60,000 bases of DNA from Acanthaster planci (Eukaryota; Echinodermata; Asteroidea; Valvatida; Acanthasteridae), in the NCBI RefSeq assembly GCF_001949145.1, contig NW_019091502.1:429253-489252 (forward strand). Direction: 5' to 3'. The notes beneath the pieces were generated by a model. That model did not search any database, had not been told where the DNA came from, and saw nothing but the letters and a program-made list of their open reading frames with translations. This document shows, in pieces, positions 37,301 through 47,198 of this stretch. The number at the start of each line of letters is the position of its first letter. The stretch's first letter is position 1. The translations under genes and the position numbers were made by a program.

Positions 37301-40300
37301 CTGAGGTGAGGGTGAAAATGCATAAAACGTTTATGGTAGTCATGAGGTCACGCTTAACCCGGTTTAGGATGATGCCACCGATGACCACGCCCACTGCGCC
37401 TACAGGCACCAGCGTACCTGTGGAATTAAAAACAAAAATAATTTTAACCCAGTTTAATGCCAGTAACTAAGTTAACAAATTGGTTGAAGACTCATGGTTA
37501 GGAAAGGCAATAATTTCCTCCTCTTCTTCCAACAGGATTGGGGCGTCCTTATCCATCATGTTATTTCCATATTTTTCACAACGTATTCAAATTTTAATTT
37601 TGACAAATAGTATCCGGGAAACAACAGGGAAATGACAGCTTTTGTACCTAACATCTTTTATTGAAAACCCATATTAAAAAGGAACAGACATCACATGTAG
37701 CACAAACTTAAAATGACAACTTTAATTCAATTCTAATTGACGGGAGTCGGGCCCACCTGTGACCAGGTTTGCAGTGGACGCGCTGAGATTGAACTGGTAC
37801 TCGATAAACTTGGGCGAGAATCGGACGAAGCCTGTCACGATGCTGAACTCTACTGCAGACGCTACGTTGACCATCATGTAGATGGGGTTCTTCAGCAGGC
37901 TCCATACTGCACGGGGAAGGTCTGGCAGGGGAACAATCAAGTATTTGTTTTTCCAAAGCAGCGACTTGAAACGAGCTGCAATTTCAATTGACCTTAGTTT
38001 CATTTCTTGAAATGTTTTCACAAAGTGCATATTTGGGATTCAAATTTTGAACATGAAAATATGAAAAACTGAACAGTGTCTTACTGTTCTATTCACCAAA
38101 AAAGCACCCTCACTTGTCTGGAGAAGCTCGGTCAATTTTTTTTAAATGCACTTACAGTTCATTTGAATCCAAATCGATTTAACAGTTTTCATCAATTTAA
38201 AACAATTTAAACATACTCAAAAAGTAAATCTAAGAGAAATTCATTGCATTGCTCCTTTAATTCCTTACACGGTGAATTCTTACATCTTCGTCTGCACACG
38301 CATCAATCAGTTTGGTACACTGCAAAGACTGGGGTGTTAAGTTTAACATCCCCGGTGTTATCAGAGGGCTACATCAATACTTTTCACTGGTCTAAACATT
38401 TAGGTGTTATTTGGTGTTACTTTTAAAACCCTCCAGAGCATTGTAACTGGTGTGCAAATTAACACCAGCGGTGTTAAAGTAACACCATACGGTGTGGTCA
38501 TCTGATAACACCAAAAAGAGTGGATCTTAACTCCACAGTTTTTGTAGTGTACGTACCAAGTCTTTGCAAATACACGTAATAACATCGTTAAGTAACTCGC
38601 AAATGTGAAAAGTATTAAACCTGATGGCATTAATGTCAAAATCGTCTGGTCGAATCGGCAGGCCAGTTGAGAATACAACCCATGCCGTGTGATTCCATGC
38701 GTACTGTGCAGGTCAGAGGTCACGGATTGTTCAAGGCAGCCCTTAAGAAAGGGTTTGAAAGCAGGAAAGTATACCAGGTACGAAATGGGACAGAGGGGTT
38801 ACCCCCCCCCACAAGTGCAATCCCTATACACACTCCAGCCTATTGTTACTTAACACACATCCCCCTAGATGTCTGAAAAGAATTCCTGAGATACCAGTAT
38901 AACAATGACCAACACAAAGGCGGGGGGGAGGGGTTCTCTCTGTCCTATAGTTTGCATCAAAATAATGTAGGAAGGACTGGCTATTTATGGAACAGTCTCC
39001 CAGTCAAAGTGGTAGGGGCAAAATCAACCGACACGTTCAAAACTTATCTTCATTTCTTTTGGTGTAATATAGAATATGGGGGGGGGCCATAAAGGATTCT
39101 ACTTATTCTACTCCCATCATATCCTAAGTGTAAGTACTATCAGGGCCAACATTAACCGCTTTGAATATCACCCGGTATTACCTGCCAACCGCATCTGGCA
39201 AAATGTCTTCAATGTTTCAGCAGCTGTTCACGTGATCGCAATCACAGATAATGAACCTGTTCACGTGACATCTTAAAGGTCGTGAATCCCACTTCGAACG
39301 CTAATCCAAAAGACCCTAGTACATGACCTTACAAGTAATAAGAGCTTAACTGTTGGCAATAGAACAGAGTGACTGTGACCATACATGTACGATTACAAAA
39401 GGCATTATATCCGGTTACACATTGTATTTGGTTGGGTTTTGAGCGTGCCCGCGAAAGTTCGGAACAAGCCGTCAATAGTCAACATCGTTTCGTGGTAAAT
39501 CTGTTATTCACGTACCAGTTCATTGCAACAACGTCTGCAGGACAGTTGGGGGGGGGTGTACGTACCACGTACGTGAGATTATCACGTTATTGGGATCACT
39601 AGGATAATGTGTGGATAAGAAAGGGAACTTACTTTTTAAGGCAACCTGACTGAAGGTCATGAGGACCTGCCGGCTGTCGTCCGACTCCGATCGGATGGAA
39701 CTTCCGTCGGCCTGGGCCTCCTTGACGGGCTCCTCGTCGTCCGAGTCGGGCTTGGGCAGGCGGCCTGGGAAAGCGTAGACCGGCACGGCCGTGACGGCGA
39801 TGAATGCGGCGCAGACAAAGAAGCCTAGCCACCATGCTCCAAGCCACTCCGGGTCGCTGGCAGACAGCGACGACGAGGAAACCACGTTGAAATCGACGTA
39901 CAGCCCGAGAACGAGGAAACCAACCAAGAAGCCCACCCCAGGACCAATGACGGTGGTACAAAAGAATATTGCTAAAAGAAGAAGAGAAAAAATCAACGTT
40001 CCACGAGTTGCGCATTGGACTTCTATTCTTTGATATCCATTTCTTTTACAGTTTTGTGTCTGAGACATGGAGGATGTCTCTTGGTGTATGCACTGAACTA
40101 ATGCGCAGGATTAAGGACGACACTTGGCAACAGGTGGTGTCCAATTTCATTTGTAACTCACCAAGCTTTATGTCCTGAGAAATCACAGCGCAAAGCTACA
40201 TACAAATAGCTACCACGGTACTTTATTGGTTGATCAAGAGAGCTTGATATAAGAACTTGGAATTGGAACTATGGGTTTTTAAAATGAAATATCAGACGAG

Positions 40301-43300
40301 TGATTCAAAACTTGGATTTCCTTCTCCAAGAATGTACTTTAAGACCGAAACAAGGGCAAACAACTCCAAACAAGGTACTGAAGTGGAATTCAAAATCTGG
40401 TTAGCAATTTCATGTCTAGAGATTGAAATAATCGATCTTTGAGAAAGGAAGGGGGATGTGTCTTGGCCTCTTTTCGTGTATCATAATAAACAACCCAAAG
40501 CGGATGAAAAGGAATAAATTAAATATTAATCCAAATGTAAAGATAGCATAAGAATGCAGTTTGAATATATAACTTCGATAGTAAACCATGGATAAAGGGC
40601 ACAGACTAGTGGTATACATTGGGATATTAATCACTGGTGAAGTTACGGATAAGTAATTTGTTTTGTTAAAAGATTTCATTTCAAGGCTGGTCAAAGGTAT
40701 GTTTATTCAACTTTGTTTAGATTGCCCCTCCCTGGTGGTTTTGGCATTGCTTCATTAATAATATCAAATTGAAAAAACACTCCTGAACATTGGAACACTT
40801 CAGGAAATCTGAAGGTCCATTTTAATACCATTAAACCCAGCATACCAAAAGTCCATTCCTGAAGAAATGGCACTACAAATGGGCAATTACGTCAATACTT
40901 GATGCGCCTGCCATCAACTGACACGTTTAAACTGCTGCATGTGCTTTGCTCCACAGTTTAGAAACTAATACTTCTTTCTGTCTTATCCATGTGAAAAGAT
41001 TAAAAACAAATCCTTCATTGAAGTTGATAAACGTATTTCAAATCCTTTCGACCCAAAGATTGTTATCAGTGGTGAGTTAAATTTGCTGTCACCAAGCAAC
41101 TGTCCCAAAATGGTTTCAGTGCGCGACCTTGACGTCTTCTTTTTCGGGGCACTGGGTTAGCTGCGTGCATATTGTCGGTCGACACGGACGAGGGCCTTAC
41201 TATGGATTGTGAAAGTAGGAAACTGACGAAAACCTCCATTGTAAGTCTGGATTGCCAATGAGGCCGACTTTCAACGAAGCGATGAATGAAAACGCTGTAA
41301 ATGCATGATCTTTAACCTTTCAATGCAAACTTGATTGTGGGTGATGGCATTGAACACTGTCCCGAAATATCTGTTTCCCATTGACTGATTTAACAACACC
41401 TTCAACAACAAAAACCCTTTCATTAATCTACCACAAAGCTATACATCCCCCCTCCATCCTGTTTAGACGGTCTTTGTAATGTGGCAACCATACGTGATAA
41501 AATGCTCTCCTCATTTCTCAACCAAAATTTCTCTTAGTGTTTCTGTCTTCCTCGTTTTCAGTTCTATTAATCCTCTGGTTCTGATCTTCGATTAAGAAAC
41601 TTATTAGATTGCTTACATTTGGAGGATATCACCGCTGAATCTGAATGGTTGACGTGCATATAGACTTATAATGATGTATGTACCTTTTGCAGTGTTCATT
41701 TACATGTACATGTATAGACAAGGTCTATTGCAATAAATGATGCAATTTCGATGTATGGGCCAATTGAGGCTTATTTTTTTACACGCGTGTATATACATGT
41801 ATGTGCACTGTTTTCGAAGCCAATAATTCTTCAGATGGGCCGATTGTTCCGTAAAAAAACAAGAAGGCCTATAGGCCTATTTCATTTTGAAACTGTAATT
41901 CACTTCTACCAAAGTACGGGAGGCAGAAATGTTGGATGGGATACTAGCTTAACGATTATGGTTGCACGTAGTATGGAAGACAATAGCACGTCAGGTAAAG
42001 TGGCTAATTGAATGTCGACGAATGTAAGGGCAGTTGGCAAATGACGGCACCTATATTCATAATTTATATCAGGTTTGTGGCGTGACATTTCGAAACCCGC
42101 AGTTTTGCAAATGGCGACCCGCATAATTTTAGCGCCTAGGATAAAGTATGCACATGCATATACATGTACATGTACGTGGTTGTAAAATTACGCAGTGTGT
42201 GTATTGTCAGTGTTTTCACGTGAGTTTAAATGGGCAGAAAAATCAAATGACTGTCAATAAGACCTTTAAAAGGAAACGGGTAAATGGTCCAGAAATTAAC
42301 AGGGTCATTATTAAAACTAACACCAAAAGTACACCCAACATGGCTGCAATGTAAAAATCCTCCAAATTTCAAAGTTAGACACGTCTTTAACTGGGTGTTA
42401 AGGTTAAAAGAATTAAAAGAAACAAAAAAAATCGCACCAAACACTTCAATAATTAACACTTAAAACTTTTTTGCAACAATTATTGATTGGCTATATGTGG
42501 AAACTCTTGGTGATGTACAGTACGTGTCAGAAATATTTGTATGTTTCCGAGGCATCTATCCAGCTGAGCAGGCGTTTACTGGCTGGTTTCAACGTAGATA
42601 AATCTTAAACATGAAAAATCAGAGCACTGCTTTAGAACTATATTCTTGTCAAAACTCAGTGTCCTACTATTACTAGCGACTAAGTTATATACTGTACATA
42701 CCGGTCGGTACAATATTTGACACCCTCGACTCGCACTCTAAAGTCACAAGTTTTGATCAGGTTGCCATGGGGACAGTTCTGTCTCACTGAACTCTAGTCA
42801 TAAATTCGCAAAGCTCGGTTCCTGCGTCCCCTCTGCGATTTTTCGGCACAACCCTAATTTAGTTCCCAGGACTTCTGAACCCAAGCTAGGACCAAATTGA
42901 ATCTGTAAAATGTAACAGCCCCACCGTTTTTGGCACCGCATAAGTACCTGACCATCTGTATATAAAAGAAACAATCTGGGCAAATCGGAATTGGCAAATT
43001 TCATTTTCAGGGATAACCTCACAGTGACCTGAGAAACAAGATGCCATATTTCAGGAGCCCAACGTATTTAAACATGAATACGTGTGCACAGTTGCAGCAT
43101 AATACATGTAATAATGTTGTGCAGCTGTTGAAACAGCACAAATGAAAGGTACGTAGGCTTAAAAAAAAACTGTAAGTAACCTGCGCGAATTGGGTTAAAA
43201 GGCGCCATTTTGTGTATAGTCAGCAAATGCAGTCGACTCTCGTCGTTACCAGAATGTACATGTTTATACAGTTCATGCTACTGTTCGATATATTGGACAG

Positions 43301-46300
43301 CTGTGGACAGCACAGCTGTGGACAGAGTTGCGACAACTGCTGTAGTCATTTCTGGGTACAAAAAAAGGATCAGTGTACATGTACATGGCCTTCATGATGT
43401 GCCACGCGGTGTTCATTTAATCCAGTTTTTGTCCATGTAATGCAAGATGACGCAGCTCTTTTGGGCATTTGCATGTTGGATCGAGAGAGAGACTACACTA
43501 GCACGGCAGAAAATAACAATGGCCAAAACATACCGAGTGCAGCCTAAAATTGTTGACAATATGGCAGATCTGGAATGAGAATTTACACAGAGCAGCTCAG
43601 AGATTAAAAAAACCTCGCTAATTAAATTTGTGTGTTCAGCAAAAAATAGCAGGGGACCAGTCACGAACAGTAGACCGACACAAACTGTGACGTTTGGGAA
43701 GTAACGAAGCTTCTGCTTTATTTGCTGAGCAAATTATTTTATGCATTTGGCATGTTTCCCAGCTTAGCATCTGAATTAAGCTGGCCCTTGCTAGCTAGCC
43801 TACTTGCTTTGGTTTTGCTTGTAGAGTACTGGGTGGGTTTTGGAGGCCTATCGTGCACCAGTGAGAGGTTTACCCTAAAGGAATGGAAGACAATCCCATG
43901 CCATTATGACCATCCATTCATGAAAAAAACACATGCAGCTTCGGTTTGTCTGAGTTGTCGTTTAGCCGTCAATTAACCTTGGGAAGGTCAAATCGACCTC
44001 TTTTGTTATTAGGAGCGCTTTGATATGCAAAATATGAGGCTCAATATAAACGGAATGGGAATAACCATCTAGTGGCGGTAAAAGAACATGTAACATTTTG
44101 TTGAAATTATTCTGCTGTATTTTCAAAGGATGCCACATTTTACACACATTTGAAGTAACATTACATTAATTGCGAAATCAAACTAATCGAGACTCCAGTT
44201 TGACTGAAGCTTTATCATCTGGACACAAGCATGTGTCTTAACATTGGAGTCGATGACTTTTGATTCGAATCCTGGTGGAGGCGGGAGTCGCAAGTTGTGG
44301 AAAATCGATTCTCACTGTTTTCCCCAAAGCGCGCCTGATTAATGTCACCTAATATAAGGCCAACACTAAACAGTATGAAATATACTTTTTCTTGGTTTTT
44401 TGAACACAGAAGGCAGATCTCTAGGGATGTGAGAAAATCAAAGTCACCACCTCGTCGTTTGCTTAAAGCATGTGTGCCACAACCTTTGGCTTACTTTCAG
44501 TCTTGAATTTATTTTCCATTTTTGTAAAGCCCAGGCAACGGTAAGAAGGGTGATGTCAGCGTCCTACATTCTACGAGCTTGGGAAGTGAAGTGCTTGTTG
44601 GCTGTACCATGACAGTGTGCCCAACAGCTTAAATCTTAAGTGTGAAACCACGACATGCACTAATTTAAACTCCCCGGCCCAGAGTCTGAAATAACACTGT
44701 TCTCAATCGTTGTCCAGTTTAAATTGATACTTTTCGTGGTCGGCATTTCTTGTTCTTGCTTCGACTGACAGAGAAAAGTTTCATTTCGACCTGGACAATG
44801 ACTGAGCCAATTTAAAGTTAGATTTGGAGTCGATTTCGGGTCGATCTGGCCCTGGATCTTTTTTTAAATGTTACATCTGCCAACAATTGGTAGTCCAATA
44901 GGAATACTCACCTAGAAGGATGGGTGCTTCATTTTTGCGTACGTAGTCGTCAATATAGGTCGTTCCAAGCGCAAACATAGAGGTGGAGCCGGCACCAATA
45001 AGAAGCATTCCGGGGATAAGGAAGGCCAAGGCTGTTGTCACGGGCTCCTGAGAACCCTGACACTCCCCGCCTGGGGCCTCGGTGGGCTGCGCTGCGGCGG
45101 CCCCAGGGTCCGAGCACAACAGGGACTCGGTGGAGTTGTCCGAGGAGTGTACGGCGTAGTTACCCGTGACGAAATGGGACAGAGGCACAATACAGGCTCC
45201 GAAGGACATGACCCAGGCAGACAAGGCGATCCACTGGGGCCGGTTTGCGGAGGGCCGTCCCCCGTAGTAGCTGGTAAAGACGACTAGCAAGGTCCCGATG
45301 TCGTAGCAACTCACCACAAACCCTGCAAAGACACACAAGCAGACTTCAACTGCAATCCATAAATTATAGCCCGTTTCCCCCTTCATATAGGCCACATTAT
45401 TTGCCAGTTCAAACTTTTAACGATGCAAAACCAAAATTCACCTCTACAAAAAATGCTGCATTCTCCACAATTCAGAATTCCAGACAATGTTCTCAGAAAA
45501 ACGAAAAAAAATTGTGCTCATTTTATCAAGGGACTGTTTTCATTTTCTAGTAGACGACACCAGGAGTGGCATTAAATTTAAAAAAAACTATTTTCAACTT
45601 CAACTTGGAATTCGTTTCAACCTCATTACGAAGTGGCTGAAGCGTCATGCGCATTTCCCCCAAACACATTCTTCACATCTTTCTTCGGCAATTGTCAAAT
45701 CGGATGTCACAAATCACTGAAATGACATAAGGCTGGGTAGTATACCCAGAAGAATTACTACAGGGGTCCAAAATCTTGGCAACCTTATCAGAATGTCTTA
45801 GTAAAGAATAATCGCCACTCGCCTGGGCCCACTTTACTTGCCCTAAGATTAGCCCACACTGAGTCTTTGCTCCCCGCTGGTTGAATTTAACAAGCATCTC
45901 CATCCGTTGCCATGGCAACGGACCCCTATGCAATAAAAGGCATCACTGACGAGAAATGGTTGCTGCAGAACTGAAGCAGAGATTTGTGTTAGCACGGCTC
46001 ACGAAGCCGAGAATTATCAAAACGTAAATGTAACACGGATACCTTCATTGTGAACGTAACAATGGTCGCTCAAGGAAAAATTATCCGTTTGTTTTACAAC
46101 AGCTGTTACAGCCGGTTCACATAATAATAATTGATTCGTGTTGACAGTACTATCCTTGTAAAAAGAAGCTTAGGTATACAAGTACGCGTAAACAGTGATT
46201 TTTTTAAATAAAGGACAACTTTTAAATGTGTGCAAGAAAAGAAAATAATTTCGAGGTACATATATCATTATATCGAGCCTAAATGTTGTTAAGGCCACAT

Positions 46301-47198
46301 TTAAAAATACCTTTGGCGTCGAAAGTCTGAATTCTGTACTGTATACAGTGCGGTACAGTAAGCCTTTGAACATTCGTGGTATTTCATTATATTGTAATAC
46401 ACTATTATGAACGTAATATTTTACTTTCAAAAGGGTGTGGTTTTTGAATGATGTCCGCAAACACAAAATGATTGAATGGGTGCAATCTTTCACGTAGGAT
46501 ATGGGAAGATATCTGTCACACTTTATTTGTTGCCAACTTGCATCTAGGCCTAGATTTTATTCGTGACTTTTCATGTAAAGTGAACCCTGCATAACCTGCA
46601 GTGTGGAATAAACACTCTCGGTGTCAATGTGAATGCCGACGGTGTTGAATAAACACCCAAGCTTTACAGCGTATATTCTACAGTGCTAACAGGATGTACC
46701 TGTTAGCGTGCTGCTGAAGTTGAAATTCCGTTCGATGCTGGTGACGATACTGCTGATATATCCAATCGTAAGTCCTGCCTCGGCCAGTGAGAGGAGACTG
46801 CAGAAAAGTACGAAGAACCTCCCGGTGGCTAGGCTCTGTAGACACCGGGGTCTCCAACAGCAGTAACCACAGGAGTCCTTGTTCTGTTCTTGGTCGGCTG
46901 CCAGCACGTTCCCATTCATCACCCCATCCACGTACACTTGTGGCACGATGTGGTTGCGCTTGGGCGAGCTCCGGTACGGGGACCCCGTCACCGAGCTGAC
47001 GGCAGCGTCGACTACTGGGGTTGACCCGGGGAGGGCCAGGGGCAAGTCCCCGTCGTCCCCGCTGGCGTCAAAGGCAGCGTTGGAGTAACCATTCTGGAGA
47101 CCCTGTTGACCGTTAGCGGCCATGGTGCTCAGCCTGTTTGTTGCTGTGACTCCTTCGTACCTGCTCCCAGAGTCTATTGATACCGTATCTAAGACCAT
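24935..47198 (-). CDS. organic anion transporter polypeptide (OATP/SLCO family, SLCO4-like)
   Basis: Plasma-membrane solute carrier for sodium-independent uptake of amphipathic organic anions (in the family: bile salts, steroid conjugates, thyroid hormones, prostaglandins). Nine exons (46700-47198, 44912-45322, 39633-39971, 37757-37921, 37219-37417, 27498-27702, 26479-26795, 26073-26137, 24935-25362) keep one frame for 875 residues. A long polar N-terminal tail (1-125) precedes 12 membrane segments; the family signature is SDPEWLGAWWLGFFV in exon 3, and a Kazal-like cysteine-rich loop sits between TM9 and TM10. Length is normal to slightly long for the family. The first ATG has weak context and directly follows an in-frame TGA; Met26 at 47123 has a strong Kozak context (AGCACCATGGCC) and may be the real start, giving 850 residues. 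SLCO4-like is by eye from loop wording; substrate is unknown. Confidence 0.93.
25363..26072 (-). other. SLCO intron 8
   Basis: 710 bp, GTAGGC...TTTCAG. No internal feature recognised. Confidence 0.85.
26073..26137 (-). CDS. SLCO coding exon 8: 65-nt micro-exon, TM10-TM11 linker
   Basis: Only 65 nt: RSVKKEERPFALGLQFVIIR then LFG. Acceptor TTTTTAG, donor TTCG|GTAGGC. It enters in phase 2 and leaves in phase 1, exactly bridging the neighbours. Too short for open-frame searches, but the wording matches the conserved OATP R-S-V-x-x-x-x-R-x-x-A-L-G-x-Q segment. Confidence 0.92.
26138..26478 (-). other. SLCO intron 7
   Basis: 341 bp, GTATTG...TTTTTAG. No internal feature recognised. Confidence 0.85.
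26479..26795 (-). CDS. SLCO coding exon 7: end of loop 5 and TM10
   Basis: Phase 0 start SVAVILQNYTNCSCIENF, with the family's NCSC motif and further loop cysteines (GQCAQECSK), then TM10 and QMPALMTTLR. Donor TGAG|GTATTG, phase 2. The middle of the loop (about 60 residues, from GASGNVPTGD to LEGG) is longer than I would expect for most OATPs. Confidence 0.9.
26796..27497 (-). other. SLCO intron 6
   Basis: 702 bp. An inverted pair, GCCATTTGGGTGTGAATACG near 27076 and the reverse complement of CGTTCACACTCGAATGGC near 27169, suggests a small inverted-repeat element of about 120 bp within it. Confidence 0.75.
27498..27702 (-). CDS. SLCO coding exon 6: Kazal-like loop 5, first part
   Basis: Completes the split Gly and reads DSNWQPPADPHNVNLTSSC, then CNALCKCQ, NPICGSNGLTYFSACHAGC: six cysteines in the Kazal-like pattern of OATP loop 5. 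The acceptor CCATTCAG is 9.5 kb from the previous exon. Donor GTG|GTCAGT is chosen over GTG|GTC one codon earlier because GTCAGT fits the donor consensus better; the alternative removes one valine. Confidence 0.88.
27703..37218 (-). other. SLCO intron 5 (9.5 kb)
   Basis: By far the largest intron; it lies in the loop-5 coding region between TM9 and the Kazal-like domain. No supported nested gene on either strand. It contains a degenerate GTCTCG-rich repeat (30299-30437) and acatgtacatgt clusters near 36697-36742. Open frames inside (up to 125 codons) show no domain. Confidence 0.75.
30299..30437. repeat. degenerate (GTCTCG/GTCTTG)n repeat
   Basis: About a dozen GTCTCGGTCT-like units interrupted by short unique words. 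On the minus strand it yields a spurious ETETE/DRDRD-rich frame. Confidence 0.8.
37219..37417 (-). CDS. SLCO coding exon 5: TM8-TM9
   Basis: It starts GTLVPVGAVGVVIGGIIL (TM8), then NRVKRDLMTT, TM9 and the outer motif LAGVTTSYIYG that opens the large loop 5. Acceptor TTCCACAG; donor ATGG|GTAAGA switches to phase 2. An earlier GT inside TM9 would drop the conserved AGVT motif and was not used. Confidence 0.9.
37418..37756 (-). other. SLCO intron 4
   Basis: 339 bp, AT-rich, GTGGGC...TTCCACAG; nothing else recognised. Confidence 0.85.
37757..37921 (-). CDS. SLCO coding exon 4: TM7
   Basis: 55 codons: LPRAVWSLLKNPIYMMVNVA leads into TM7, then FSPKFIEYQFNLSASTANL, a strongly conserved OATP stretch after TM7. 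Acceptor CCTGCCAG, donor ACAG|GTGGGC, phase 1 both sides. Confidence 0.92.
38319..38548. mobile_element. MITE-like element rich in GGTGTT/AACACC words
   Basis: The left end ACTGCAAAGACTG pairs with the right end read in reverse as ACTACAAAAACTG. Both ends are flanked by GTAC (38315-38318 and 38549-38552), a candidate 4-bp target-site duplication. The interior has many GGTGTTA and TAACACC words that pair with each other, and no coding frame. Probably a nonautonomous DNA transposon. Confidence 0.65.
38955..39069 (+). pseudogene. LINE (non-LTR) reverse transcriptase C-terminal fragment
   Basis: The + strand frame reads HQNNVGRTGYLWNSLPVK then VVGAKSTDTFKTYLHFFW. The pattern G-x-x-L-W-N-S-L-P-x-x-V-x-x-A-x-S-x-x-x-F-K-x-x-L is the well-known tail of CR1/L2/Jockey-type reverse transcriptases. 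No upstream RT domains follow in frame, so it is a dead 5'-truncated copy, antisense to the SLCO gene. Confidence 0.6.
39633..39971 (-). CDS. SLCO coding exon 3: TM5-TM6 with OATP signature
   Basis: Residues about 304-416. TM5 is IFFCTTVIGPGVGFLVG. The outer loop ends in SDPEWLGAWWLGFFV, the OATP superfamily signature at the TM6 boundary. After TM6 comes an acidic cytosolic loop (PDSDDEEPVKE). Acceptor TTCTTTTAG, donor AAAAA|GTAAGT, phase 1 both sides. Confidence 0.93.
39972..44911 (-). other. SLCO intron 2 (4.9 kb)
   Basis: GTGAGT...TTTTAG. AT-rich with acatgtacatgt words near 41701 and 42161 and no supported nested gene. Short open frames such as 43722-43976 have no recognisable domain. 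Confidence 0.75.
44912..45322 (-). CDS. SLCO coding exon 2: TM2-TM4
   Basis: Residues about 167-303. It begins GFVVSCYDIGTLLVVF (TM2), then the cytosolic YYGGRP turn, TM3, a second outer loop with an NST glycosylation site, Ala/Pro-rich filler and two cysteines, and TM4 ending in the family motif GTTYIDDYVRKNEAP. Acceptor TTTGCAG, donor CTAG|GTGAGT, phase 1 on both sides. Confidence 0.92.
45903..45922. promoter_or_regulatory. perfect 20-bp palindrome matching an RFX (X-box) site
   Basis: TCCGTTGCCATGGCAACGGA is a perfect 20-bp palindrome. Its core GTTGCCATGGCAAC is the canonical RFX-dimer X-box. It sits in SLCO intron 1, about 1.3 kb downstream of the start codon. RFX use would suggest ciliated-cell or related control; binding is an inference from the motif. 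Confidence 0.5.
46589..46672. repeat. small GGTGTT/AACACC-type repeat
   Basis: GGAATAAACACTC and the inverse of GGGTGTTTATTC face each other about 45 bp apart, with GCAGTGT at one end and ACAGCGT at the other. It resembles the GGTGTT-rich element at 38319-38548 in style, but I could not align the two. Confidence 0.4.
46700..47198 (-). CDS. SLCO coding exon 1: cytosolic N terminus and TM1
   Basis: Residues 1-166. The tail is Ser/Gly/Asp-rich and ends CGYCCWRPRCLQSLATG, the usual Cys/Pro lead-in to OATP TM1. TM1 is about 127-151, then SIERNFNFSS, the conserved start of the first outer loop. Donor ACAG|GTACAT, phase 1. Met26 (47121-47123) is the better-context start. Confidence 0.9.

Larger units (their letters stand above)
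37922..39632 (-). other. SLCO intron 3, with TIR element and LINE fragment
   Basis: 1.7 kb intron carrying two separate mobile-element remnants, listed on their own: a 230-bp TIR element (38319-38548) and a LINE-type reverse transcriptase tail in the opposite orientation (38955-39069). Confidence 0.85.
45323..46699 (-). other. SLCO intron 1
   Basis: 1.4 kb intron GTACAT...TTTGCAG. It contains a perfect X-box palindrome (45903-45922) and a small repeat made of AATAAACAC/GGTGTT words (about 46589-46672). Confidence 0.8.

Noticed and set aside
40890-40960. Second possible LINE RT tail (RLPSTDTFKLLH)
   Set aside because: Only a dozen residues resemble the motif, and the L-W-N-S-L-P part is absent.
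44231-44300. tRNA-like word GATTCGAATCC
   Set aside because: Only an isolated T-arm-like word; no acceptor stem, D-arm or anticodon arm could be folded around it. Similar isolated words near 4680 and 15290 were rejected for the same reason.
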